From: Streptomyces sp. SUK 48
GTDB lineage: Bacteria; Actinomycetota; Actinomycetes; Streptomycetales; Streptomycetaceae
NCBI RefSeq assembly: GCF_009650765.1
Contig: NZ_CP045740.1
Location: 1,860,001 to 1,924,000, forward strand
Length of the DNA: 64,000 nt
Reading direction: 5' to 3'
The notes under the pieces are model-generated. The model ran no database searches, had not been told where the DNA came from, and saw nothing but the letters and a program-made list of their open reading frames with translations. Every line of letters starts with the position of its first letter. The stretch's first letter is position 1. Shown piece after piece: positions 45,520 to 53,171 of the stretch. Made by a program: the position numbers and the translations under genes.

Positions 45520-45585
45520 ATGACCGCGCTCATGGCCACCGTGTGCGGTGTCCGGGTCTCCCTCATGCCCCGGGCCGTGGCCTGA
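45520..45585 (+). CDS. 21-codon leader ORF upstream of GNAT gene
   Basis: A short ORF begins MTALMATVCGVRVSL and ends at TGA 45583-45585. It has the strong ribosome site GGGAGGTGA (45507-45515) and a -10-like TAGGAT at 45466-45471. A hairpin follows 14 bases after the stop, then the acetyltransferase start 54 bases beyond the hairpin's 3' end region. This layout is that of a regulatory leader peptide whose translation could switch the downstream hairpin. It is too short for similarity-based naming. Confidence 0.55.
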   Translation: MTALMATVCGVRVSLMPRAVA

Positions 45586-45599
45586 CCCTCCTGTCGCCG

Positions 45600-45626
45600 C
45601 CCCGCCGAGAGCGTGAGCTCGCGGGG
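45600..45626 (+). terminator. candidate attenuator hairpin
   Basis: CCCCGCCGAG (45600-45609) pairs with CTCGCGGGG (45618-45626), one bulged C, over an eight-base loop. It lies between the short leader ORF and the acetyltransferase gene, where it could act as an attenuator. Confidence 0.45.
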
Positions 45627-45665
45627 CCACCACACGAACATCTCCCTGAACGGACATCCGACGTC

Positions 45666-46178
45666 ATGGGCAACATCTGGATCTCGCGCGCCGAGACCAC
45701 CGCCGACCTTTCCGCCGTCCGCGACATCAACCTCGCCGCCTTCCCCACCCCCGCCGAGGCCGACCTCGTCGACGCGCTGCGCGCCGATCCGGCCGCCTGG
45801 ATCGAGGGCCTCTCCCTCGTCTCGGTGGACGAGGCCGACCGGCCGGTGGGGCACGCGCTGCTCACCCGGTGCCATATCGGCACCGCCCCGGCCCTGGCCC
45901 TGGCGCCCTGCGCGGTCCGGCCCGAGCGGCAGCGGACCGGCGCGGGCAGCGCGGCCATCCACGCCGCCCTGGCCGCGGCGAGGGCACAGGGCGAACAGCA
46001 TGTGATCGTCCTCGGGCATCCGGGCTACTACCCCCGGTTCGGGTTCACCCGCGCCTCGGACCACGGCATCCGCCTGACCGTCGACGTCCCGGACGACGCC
46101 CTGATGGCGCTGAGCCTCGACGCCGGCCACCCGCTCCCCGGCGGCACCGTCCGCTACGCTGCCGCGTTCGGCATCTGA
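45666..46178 (+). CDS. GNAT family N-acetyltransferase (YhbS-like)
   Basis: This is a 170-residue acetyl-CoA-dependent transferase. It opens WISRAETTADLSAVRDINLAAF, and the acetyl-CoA-binding motif A is AVRPERQRTGAGSAAIHAALAAARAQG, followed by HVIVLGHPGYYPRFGFTRAS, the motif of the YhbS-like subgroup. The ATG at 45666 is the only internal start before the family N-terminus, with a modest ribosome site. It lies downstream of a leader ORF and hairpin, so expression may be attenuated. Substrate not known. Confidence 0.9.
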   Translation: MGNIWISRAETTADLSAVRDINLAAFPTPAEADLVDALRADPAAWIEGLSLVSVDEADRPVGHALLTRCHIGTAPALALAPCAVRPERQRTGAGSAAIHAALAAARAQGEQHVIVLGHPGYYPRFGFTRASDHGIRLTVDVPDDALMALSLDAGHPLPGGTVRYAAAFGI

Positions 46179-46218
46179 CCCCGGCCCGTAGAACTCCGCC
46201 TGTGGCCAGTGCGGGGAG

Positions 46219-49062
46219 TCAGATGCTCTCCCACTGGTCCAGGATGTCGTCCGTGCTGTCCGCCGCCTCCGGGCCGGCGGCCGGCACCGGGGTGTCCTCC
46301 TGCGGGCACAGCTCGGCCCAGATCACCTTGCCGCGGGCGGTGTAGCGGGTGCCCCAGCGGGAGGCGAGCTGGGCGACGAGGAACAGCCCCCGGCCGCCCT
46401 CGTCGGTGGCCGCCGCCCGGCGCGGATGCGGGGCGGTGCTGCTGCCGTCGGAGACCTCGCAGATCAGGCCCCGGTCGTGGAGGAGGCGGACGCGGATGGG
46501 CGGGGAGCCGTAGCGGACCGCGTTGGTGATCAGCTCGCTGAGGATCAGCTCGGCGGTGTAGCCGACGTCCCCGAGCCCCCATGCCTCCAGCGTGGCGGCG
46601 CACTCGGCGCGCACCGGGCCCACGGCCGCCGGGTCGCGGGGCACCTCCCACTCGGCGACATGCCCGGGGCCCAGCAGCCGGGTGCGGGCCACCAGCAGGG
46701 CGACGTCGTCGATCGGCCGGGCGGGCAGCACCGCGTCCAGGACGGCCGTGCACAGGGCCTCGGGGCCGTCCCCCGCCGGGCCCGCCAGGGCGTCGCGCAG
46801 CAGGTCGAGGCCGGCCCCGATATCCCGCTGCCGGTCCTCCAGCAGCCCGTCGGTGTACAGCACCAGGTACGAGCCCTCCGGCAGCTCCAGCTCCAGCGTC
46901 TCCACCGGCATGCCGTCGCCGAGGCCCAGCGGCGGGGAGACCGGCACGTCGGGGTAGGTGGCGGTGCCGTCGGGCAGCACCAGAGCGGGGCCGGGGTGGC
47001 CGGCCCGCGCGATGGTGACGCGTCCGGCGACCGGGTCGTAGAGCGCGTACAGGCAGCTGGCGCCGGTAACGTTCGCGATGCCGTCGCGCGCGACCCGCTC
47101 GTCCCGCAGCAGCCCCTCGAACTCCTCCGTCTCCTGGGCGTCGCCCCGCTCGTCGCTGTCGATGCGGCTGACCAGTTCGTCCAGGTGGACGAGAAGTTCG
47201 TCGGGGCCGAGGTCGAGCGCGGAGAAGTTGGCGACGGCGGTGCGCAGCCGGCCCATGGTGGCCGCCGCGTGCAGCCCGTGCCCGACGACATCGCCGACGA
47301 CCAGGGCCACCCGGGCGCCCGGCAGCGGGATGACGTCGAACCAGTCGCCGCCCACCCCGGCCTGCGCGGGCAGATAGCGGTAGGCCACCTCCAGCGCCGA
47401 CTGGTCGGGGACGCCGCGCGGCAGCAGGCTGCGCTGGAGGGTGACGGCGGTGGTGTGCTCGCGGGTGTAGCGGCGGGCATTGTCGATGGCGACCGCGGCC
47501 CGGGCCACCAGTTCCTCGGCGACCGCCTGGTCCTCCGCCTCGAACGGCTCGGCGTCCGCGGTGCGCCAGAAGCTCGCCACGCCCATGAGGACGCCCCGGG
47601 CGCGCAGCGGTACCACCAGCATCGAGCGGATGCCGTGGGCGAGGATGCGGTGCGCGTTGTCGGGGTCGTTCTGCTCCCAGCCGCCGTCCTTGCGCAGATC
47701 GGGCTCCAGGACCGGGGTGCCGGTGCCGAGGCCGATGGCCTGCGGGGTCGGGGAGGCGAAGTCCACGAGGGTGCCGACGGGGTACAGCGGATGGTCGGTG
47801 TCGATGCCGGACAGCGCCGTACGGCGCATCATCGTGCCCTCGGGCTCCCCGCCGCGCAGGATCGAGTCGAGCAGGTCCACGCAGGCGTAGTCGGCGAATC
47901 GGGGGACGGTGAACCGGGTCAGCTCCTCGGCGGTGCGCTCCACGTCGAGGGTGGTGCCGATGCTGCTCATGGCGTCGTACAGCAGCCGCAGCCGGCGCTG
48001 GGCGACAGCGGCGCGCCCGGCGACGGCCCGCAGTTCGGTGGTGTCGCGCAGGGTGACGATGCTGGAGGGCCGGCAGCCGTGCGGCGCGGTCGGGCGGACG
48101 CTCACCGCGAGCAGCCGGTCGCCGGCCTCGCACACCTCGTCCGTGGCCGGGCGGGTGGACGACAGCAGCGTGGCGAGGGACGGCGCGAGCCCGAGGTCGG
48201 TGAGCTGTCGGCCCTCGGCGTCCGCGGGGAGACCGAGCAGGCGCCGGGCCTCGTCGTTGGCGAGCAGCAGGGTGCCGTCGCCGCCGACGATGAGGACACC
48301 CTCGCGGGCGGCGTGCAGCACGGCGTCGTGGTGGTCGTACATCCGGCGCAGCTCGGCCGGTTCCAGGCCCCGGGTCTGGCGCCGCAGCCGCTGGTTCACC
48401 AGGGCGATGCCGGCTGTCGCCAGCAGCAGCGCGCCGCCGCCGGCCGCGAGCAGCAGGGGCAGCTGCCGGATCACCTGGTGGTGGATGTTGCGCACGGTGA
48501 TACCGGCGGTGACCAGTCCGACGACCTTGGCGTGGGCGCCCAGGACGGGCACGGTGGACTCCACGGCCACGCCGATGGGGGTGGACAGGGTGTAGGTGCG
48601 CGGGTGTCCGTGCAGCGGCTGCGCGTAGTTGCCGATGACGTGCCGGCCGATGAGGTGGGTGTCGGGGTGGGTCCAGCGGATTCCGGCCGGGCTGAACGCC
48701 ACGAGGTAGTCGATGCCGGTCTCCTTGCGGACCTGCTCGGCGCGAGGCTGGAGCAGGGCGGAGGGGTCCGGGGACTCCATCGCGGCCAGCGTCCCGGGAG
48801 CGTGGGCGAAGCCGGCGGCGGCGGCGAAGGTGCGTTGCCGCGCCTCGTTCACACCGGCCTGCTTGGCCTGGACCACCAGGACGGTGCCGGCCGCCACACC
48901 GAACAGCAGCAGGATGATCAGCTGGAGGACGAACATCTGTCCGGCGACGCTCCGGGCACCGGACGGCAGCCACGTGAACCGACCGGAGTCGGCGGCAGCG
49001 GGGGACGCTCCGGCCGGGGCGGAAGCGTCCCGTCCCGGAAACAGGCCGAAACGCCTCTTCAT
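46219..49062 (-). CDS. membrane sensor PP2C (SpoIIE) phosphatase with PAS, GAF and HATPase domains
   Basis: This 947-residue multidomain regulator has TM1 (about 42-64), an extracellular Cache-like sensor similar to CitA/DcuS (65-200), TM2 (about 203-226), a PAS domain (about 245-350), a GAF domain (380-545), a SpoIIE-type PP2C phosphatase (about 560-790; GGDWFDVIPLPGARVALVVGDVVGHG with metal Asp residues) and a C-terminal anti-sigma HATPase (LILSELITNAVRYG, DEGGRGLFLVAQLA). In this family the phosphatase dephosphorylates anti-sigma antagonists while the ATPase acts as an anti-sigma kinase, so both switch activities lie in one protein. The external ligand and sigma factor are unknown. Confidence 0.92.
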   Translation of the reverse strand: MKRRFGLFPGRDASAPAGASPAAADSGRFTWLPSGARSVAGQMFVLQLIILLLFGVAAGTVLVVQAKQAGVNEARQRTFAAAAGFAHAPGTLAAMESPDPSALLQPRAEQVRKETGIDYLVAFSPAGIRWTHPDTHLIGRHVIGNYAQPLHGHPRTYTLSTPIGVAVESTVPVLGAHAKVVGLVTAGITVRNIHHQVIRQLPLLLAAGGGALLLATAGIALVNQRLRRQTRGLEPAELRRMYDHHDAVLHAAREGVLIVGGDGTLLLANDEARRLLGLPADAEGRQLTDLGLAPSLATLLSSTRPATDEVCEAGDRLLAVSVRPTAPHGCRPSSIVTLRDTTELRAVAGRAAVAQRRLRLLYDAMSSIGTTLDVERTAEELTRFTVPRFADYACVDLLDSILRGGEPEGTMMRRTALSGIDTDHPLYPVGTLVDFASPTPQAIGLGTGTPVLEPDLRKDGGWEQNDPDNAHRILAHGIRSMLVVPLRARGVLMGVASFWRTADAEPFEAEDQAVAEELVARAAVAIDNARRYTREHTTAVTLQRSLLPRGVPDQSALEVAYRYLPAQAGVGGDWFDVIPLPGARVALVVGDVVGHGLHAAATMGRLRTAVANFSALDLGPDELLVHLDELVSRIDSDERGDAQETEEFEGLLRDERVARDGIANVTGASCLYALYDPVAGRVTIARAGHPGPALVLPDGTATYPDVPVSPPLGLGDGMPVETLELELPEGSYLVLYTDGLLEDRQRDIGAGLDLLRDALAGPAGDGPEALCTAVLDAVLPARPIDDVALLVARTRLLGPGHVAEWEVPRDPAAVGPVRAECAATLEAWGLGDVGYTAELILSELITNAVRYGSPPIRVRLLHDRGLICEVSDGSSTAPHPRRAAATDEGGRGLFLVAQLASRWGTRYTARGKVIWAELCPQEDTPVPAAGPEAADSTDDILDQWESI

Positions 49063-49155
49063 GATGCATTTCTAGCATTCACCGAGGAGACGGACACAGC
49101 GCGACCTGCCGGGACCCCCGCCGGATACGGGCCGAGCCGCGCCGACCGGGCGTAC

Positions 49156-49192
49156 GGAGGGGCCGCCCCGAACCGGCCGGGGCGGCCCCTCC
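49156..49192. terminator. hairpin after rsgA
   Basis: Perfect 15-base arms, GGAGGGGCCGCCCCG (49156-49170) and its complement (49178-49192), enclose a seven-base loop, eight bases after the rsgA stop on the minus strand. It is a probable terminator. Confidence 0.65.
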
Positions 49193-49199
49193 GCGGCGG

Positions 49200-50294
49200 T
49201 CACGCCCAGCGGCCCTGCTTGGCCTGCATCGCGGCCCGGCCTTCGGCGCCCCTGCGTTTGAAGTCGCGGCGGATCTCGGCGCGCAGGCGGGCGTCGGTCT
49301 TGGCCACGATCCACTGGTTCTCGCGGAGCAGCTTGCGGTAGCTCTCCAGACGGCGGACGGGCAGGTCCCCGCCGTCCACCGCGGAGCGCACCGCGCAGCC
49401 CGGTTCGCTCTCGTGGGCGCAGTCGTGGAAGCGGCACCGCTCGGCCAGTTCCTCGATCTCGGCGAACACCTGCCCGACCCCGCTCCCGGCGTCGTACAGG
49501 CCGACCCCGCGCAGCCCCGGGGTGTCGATCAGGACCCCGCCGCCGGGCAGGGCGAGCAGGTTGCGGGTGGTCGTGGTGTGCCGCCCCTTGCCGTCGACGT
49601 CCCGGGCGGCCCGCACGTCCATGACGTCCGCGCCGATCAGCGCGTTGGCCAGGGTGGACTTGCCCGCGCCGGACTGGCCGAGCAGCACCGAGGTGCCGTC
49701 GCCGACGAGGGCGCGCAGGACGTCGAGCCCGTCGCCGGAGTGCGCGCTGACGCCGAGCACGGGCACACCGGGCGCGGTGTTCTCGACGTCCTGCACGAGG
49801 TGGGCCAGGGTGACCGGGTCGGTCACCAGATCGGCCTTGGTGAGCACGACCACGGGCTGCGCCCCGGACTCCCACGCGAGGGCGAGGAAGCGTTCGACCC
49901 GGCCGAGGTCGAGCTCGACGGCGAGGGAGACGGCGACGACGGCGTGCTCGACGTTGGCCGCGAGGATCTGTCCGTCGGACCGCTTGGAGGAGGTGGACCG
50001 CACGAAGGCGGTGCGGCGCGGCAGATACGCCCGGACGTACCGGGGGTTGCCGCCCGCCTCGACGGCGACCCAGTCGCCGGTGCAGACGACCCGCAGGGGG
50101 TCGTGGGGGGTGACGAACGCGGTGTCGGCGCGGACGGTGCCGCCGGCGGTGACCACGTCGCACTGGCCGCGGTCGACCCGCACCACCCGGCCGGGCAGCA
50201 GCCCTTCGGCGGCGTACAGCGCGAACGCGTCGGCCCAGTCGTCGTCCCAGCCGTAGGGGGCCAGGGCGGAGTACACAGCGGAGCTGGAAGTCAA
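49200..50294 (-). CDS. rsgA: ribosome small-subunit-dependent GTPase A
   Basis: This 364-residue circularly permuted GTPase aids 30S subunit maturation. An OB-fold N-terminal domain (about 30-100) precedes the GTPase core with motifs in permuted order: G4 TKAD (152-155), G5 SAHSGDG (183-189), G1 GQSGAGKST (206-214) and G3 DTPG (257-260). The C-terminal zinc site is C287-x4-C292-x-H294-x5-C300 (CRFHDCAHESEPGC). The start is TTG at 50294 with GAAGGG upstream. Its length is usual. A 23-codon ORF lies 58 bases upstream. Confidence 0.93.
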   Translation of the reverse strand: MTSSSAVYSALAPYGWDDDWADAFALYAAEGLLPGRVVRVDRGQCDVVTAGGTVRADTAFVTPHDPLRVVCTGDWVAVEAGGNPRYVRAYLPRRTAFVRSTSSKRSDGQILAANVEHAVVAVSLAVELDLGRVERFLALAWESGAQPVVVLTKADLVTDPVTLAHLVQDVENTAPGVPVLGVSAHSGDGLDVLRALVGDGTSVLLGQSGAGKSTLANALIGADVMDVRAARDVDGKGRHTTTTRNLLALPGGGVLIDTPGLRGVGLYDAGSGVGQVFAEIEELAERCRFHDCAHESEPGCAVRSAVDGGDLPVRRLESYRKLLRENQWIVAKTDARLRAEIRRDFKRRGAEGRAAMQAKQGRWA

Positions 50295-50352
50295 GGGAGA
50301 CCCTTCACAGGGGTGGCCCCGGACGGGAGCGGTCGTCTGCGACGCGCTCGGG

Positions 50353-50424
50353 TCAGCCGGTGGCCACGGAGGTGGACTTGATGAACCTCTGGATGCGGGC
50401 AGCGCCCGTCGCAGCGACAGTCAT
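50353..50424 (-). CDS. 23-codon small ORF upstream of rsgA
   Basis: A short ORF starts MTVAATGAAR, contains the basic-hydrophobic core RIQRFIKST and ends STSVATG. Its ribosome site AAGAGGAGGT is among the strongest in the window, nine bases before the ATG. The rsgA TTG start is 58 bases after its stop. It may be a leader peptide for rsgA or a free small protein. No known family is recognised. Confidence 0.55.
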   Translation of the reverse strand: MTVAATGAARIQRFIKSTSVATG

Positions 50425-50527
50425 CGGTCGACACCTCCTCTTCCGTAAGCGATCGTCCGGGGCGGCCGGCGGCCGCCTCACGACGTGGTCCTCACCCTAG
50501 GAGGGCACGGCCACGCGTGCCACCGAA

Positions 50528-50831
50528 TTAACGCGGCCCCGGCTCGACGTGGTCCCGGCAGGTGCGCGACAGCGGGGCGAGCGCGGGGGCTTCGGGGCCC
50601 AGGTCGGCGAGGGCGCGCAGCGCGGCGAGTTCAGGGAGGAAGGGCAGGGTCCCCGCGCCAGCCGGGTACACGGCGCCGCCCAGGTGGTGGATCGCGACGT
50701 CCAGATCGTCCAGGCCGTCCAGGCGTTCCGCCCGCTCGGGGTCGGACGTCGGCGGCGGACCCGTACGCGTGCGCGAGGTCCGCCCGGGGGACGCTGCCGA
50801 GGCCGTCCAGGGGCACCGGATCGGCTATCAC
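50528..50831 (-). pseudogene. frameshifted remnant of a HEAT-repeat-like Streptomyces protein
   Basis: A GTG at 50831 with AAGGAG begins VIADPVPLDGLGSVPRADL...AYGSAADV. The next frame then continues DPERAERLDGLDDLDVAIHHLGGAVYPAGAGTLPFLPELAALRALADLG to TAA at 50528. This pattern (AYG...DVP...L..LYGN..HQGTxYxATAxAVPFLxEL) belongs to a HEAT-like repeat family common in Streptomyces. The two parts are in different frames, a stretch of about 8-10 residues is missing at the junction (near 50757), and the protein stops far short of family length. It is therefore a decayed gene. Confidence 0.6.
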
Positions 50832-51417
50832 CGATTCTCCTTCGCGGCTCTTGATTGACAACGCTGTCGTCCGCCATCCTGTAACGCGAATTTGAACGTT
50901 CGGTTTCGCCGACGAGTCCGTGAGTATGCCACGGCGGCAGCCACCTCCCATCATCACTGATCATGATCGATACCAGTGCGAATTGCGTCTTGGACGGTCG
51001 GGGCGCCGGTGCTGGACTTGACGCGTGACGGACCGATGCGCGAGGAACAGCCCCCACTGTGACGGTATATAGAAAGTAAATTTCTTCGACTAATGCGGCG
51101 TGATGCGGGAGTGGCCTTCACCCACCAGCCCCACCTTGCACTTCCCGCGCCGAAACCGCTAGCATCCATTCCGCCTTCAGGGGCTGCGGCTAGCGAAGTG
51201 ACTACGCATTGGCCGCGCCCCGAGTAATTCCGGGTACGTATTTATACGCACCTGTCGAAGCATCAACAAGGGCAGCATCAATAGGGGCGACGGGGGACGG
51301 GGGAAATCGCCACCATGTGTCAGTTATCTGTTGACACCGATTTTTCGCTGCGGTGCACGATAAGAGCCACCATTCTCGCCCTCCCGGCCGCCACCTCGGA
51401 CAGTCAACGGAGGAGAC
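50832..51417. promoter_or_regulatory. 590-bp AT-richer gap upstream of the aldolase operon
   Basis: No gene is supported here. Base composition is visibly lower in G+C than the neighbours (for example ACGGTATATAGAAAGTAAA near 51060). Near the operon, GCATCAA occurs at 51260-51266 and 51275-51281, 15 bases apart. TTGACA at 51331-51336 with CACGAT at 51356-51361 (19-base spacing) is the best promoter candidate for the operon, about 57 bases before the first ATG. Another TTGACA lies at 50855-50860. Confidence 0.45.
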
Positions 51418-52353
51418 ATGGTCACCAATCTCGATGTGACGCTGCGCGACGGGGGATACCGCAACAACTTCGGCTTCACGCTCGAATACGCCCTGGAACA
51501 CGCCCGGGAGAGCGTCGCGGCCGGTATCGAATGGGTTGAGATCGGCTACCGCAAGGGGTCCTTCCAGCCCAAGGCCGACCTGGGCCTGACCGGCATGGGC
51601 GCCGACGCCTACATACGCGCCATGGCCGAGGTCATACCGCCCGAGCGGATCTGCATGATCCTGCACCCGAAGAACATCGAGGACGACGACCTCACCCAGA
51701 TGTTCGAGGCCGGCGTACGGCTCGTACGGTTCTGCCTGCCGTCCACGACGCCCGAGCCCGGGCTCGCCGTGCTCCGCAAGGCCGCGGACCTCGGCTTCAC
51801 CACCACCGTGAACATCACCCGCGTCAGCCAGCTCGACCGGCGGCGGCTCGTGGAACTCTCGGCGATGTCCGAGGACTCGGGCGCGGACGTGATCTACCTG
51901 GCCGACTCCAACGGCAGCCTGCTGCCGGACGAGGTCTCCCGCCTGGTCACCCTGGTGCGCTCGGTGACCCGCGCCGAGATCGGCCTGCACGCGCACAACA
52001 ACCTGGGCCTCGCGCTCGCCAACTCCATCGCGGCGGTCGACGCCGGCGCCACCTGGATCGACTCCTCGGTCCTCGGCATGGGCAAGGGCCCCGGCAACCT
52101 GATCACCGAGCAGTGGCTGGCCTATCTGGGCCGCGCCGGGCGCGCCGACCGGTACGACCTCGGGCGCATCCTCACCCTCGCGCACCGCATGGAGTCCGAG
52201 ATAGCCGAGGCGAGACCCTCGCTGCCGCTGCCCGACCTGGTCCTCGGCCACTTCGACCTCTCCGTCGAAGAGCGCGCCAAGCTGCCCGCGGACCACATGG
52301 GCGCCGCCTTCAGCGCCGCGCGCGAGCTGACCAGCCCGGTGGTCGCGGCATGA
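51418..52353 (+). CDS. HMGL-like (DRE-TIM metallolyase) aldolase
   Basis: This 311-residue TIM-barrel lyase or aldolase belongs to the HMG-CoA lyase/isopropylmalate synthase/4-hydroxy-2-oxovalerate aldolase group. The signature is DVTLRDGGYRNNF (Arg10, Asp11) near the N-terminus, and the metal-binding His pair is in LHAHNN (His191, His193). It lacks the long C-terminal regulatory domain of isopropylmalate synthase and is closer in length to 4-hydroxy-2-oxovalerate aldolase. It may cleave or form a C-C bond on a 2-oxo or hydroxy acid. The ATG has GGAGGAG upstream. It is the first gene of a five-gene operon and overlaps the next in ATGA. Confidence 0.87.
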   Translation: MVTNLDVTLRDGGYRNNFGFTLEYALEHARESVAAGIEWVEIGYRKGSFQPKADLGLTGMGADAYIRAMAEVIPPERICMILHPKNIEDDDLTQMFEAGVRLVRFCLPSTTPEPGLAVLRKAADLGFTTTVNITRVSQLDRRRLVELSAMSEDSGADVIYLADSNGSLLPDEVSRLVTLVRSVTRAEIGLHAHNNLGLALANSIAAVDAGATWIDSSVLGMGKGPGNLITEQWLAYLGRAGRADRYDLGRILTLAHRMESEIAEARPSLPLPDLVLGHFDLSVEERAKLPADHMGAAFSAARELTSPVVAA

Positions 52354-53171
52354 CCTCGCCCACCACGACGTCCCTGCGGGCCCCGGTCGCCGTACGCCTG
52401 GGCGAGGCGGGCGCGCCGCGCACCGCCTGTGTGCTCGCGCCCGTCATGGCCCGCTGGGACCGGGGAGCCTTCTTCGAGCCGGTCGCCGAGGCGCTGGTGA
52501 CGACCGGTCACCGGGTGACGGTGTACGACACCCTGTCGCTGCTGCGCGACGGGGACGACCTCGCGGCCCTCGCCGACCGGTGGGCGGGGGTCCTGCGCGC
52601 CGAGGAGCCCGACGTCCTGGTGGGCAACGCCCTGGGCGGCGCCGTCGTCCAGTATCTGCTCGACCGGCCCTGGACACACCGGGCCGATGTCGTCCTGCTG
52701 TCCTCCCCCACGGTCGCCGACGGGGTGCTCGACGCGACCCTGGAGCGCATCGCGGCGGCCGTGGCCGAGCGGGGTACGGCCGCCGCGCTCGACCTGCTGC
52801 ACGAGGTGGTCCGCGGCCCGGCGGACCCCGCGCCCGTCCCGGCCCCGGCCGGCTCGCGGGACACATCGGACAGCGCACCGGACATCGCCGACGACCCGCT
52901 CCACGGCTGGCGCCTGGCCACCGGCCTGCGCCTGCTGCACCGCGCCGATGCCCGCAGCCGCGTCGAGGCGTTTCCCGGCAGACTGCTGCACGTGTACGGC
53001 ACCGAGTCGAATCTCGTGGGCGAGCAGCACCTCGCAACCGGCCCCGGGCACCGCGGCGTCGGCATTCCGGGGGCGGGCATGCGCCCCCACGCCGACCAGC
53101 CGGAGGCCACCCGGCGGGCCGTCGCCGCGTTCCTGGCACCACAGCAAACGAAGAGGATCCATGACCAGTAA
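52350..53171 (+). CDS. alpha/beta-hydrolase-fold protein lacking catalytic residues
   Basis: This 273-residue protein has an alpha/beta hydrolase pattern (VLAPVMARWDRGAFFEPVAEALVTTGHRVTVYD; PDVLVGNALGGAVVQYL; LLHVYGTESNLVGEQH; MRPHADQPEATRRAVAAFL). At the nucleophile elbow the usual GxSxG is GNALGG, so the Ser is Ala94, and the usual GH before the last helix is GM. Both catalytic residues are thus replaced, and it may be a structural partner or bind without cleaving. It starts inside the aldolase stop (ATGA) and overlaps the next gene by 11 bases. Its role in the pathway is unknown. Confidence 0.7.
   Translation: MTSPTTTSLRAPVAVRLGEAGAPRTACVLAPVMARWDRGAFFEPVAEALVTTGHRVTVYDTLSLLRDGDDLAALADRWAGVLRAEEPDVLVGNALGGAVVQYLLDRPWTHRADVVLLSSPTVADGVLDATLERIAAAVAERGTAAALDLLHEVVRGPADPAPVPAPAGSRDTSDSAPDIADDPLHGWRLATGLRLLHRADARSRVEAFPGRLLHVYGTESNLVGEQHLATGPGHRGVGIPGAGMRPHADQPEATRRAVAAFLAPQQTKRIHDQ

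Noticed and set aside
46426..49341. 971-residue plus-strand frame opposite the SpoIIE-type regulator
   Set aside because: Antisense shadow; the domains are on the minus strand.
50497..51057. 186-residue minus-strand frame across the HEAT-like region
   Set aside because: Its composition is Arg/Pro/Thr-rich and it crosses the real remnant in another frame; the recognisable sequence lies in the other two frames.
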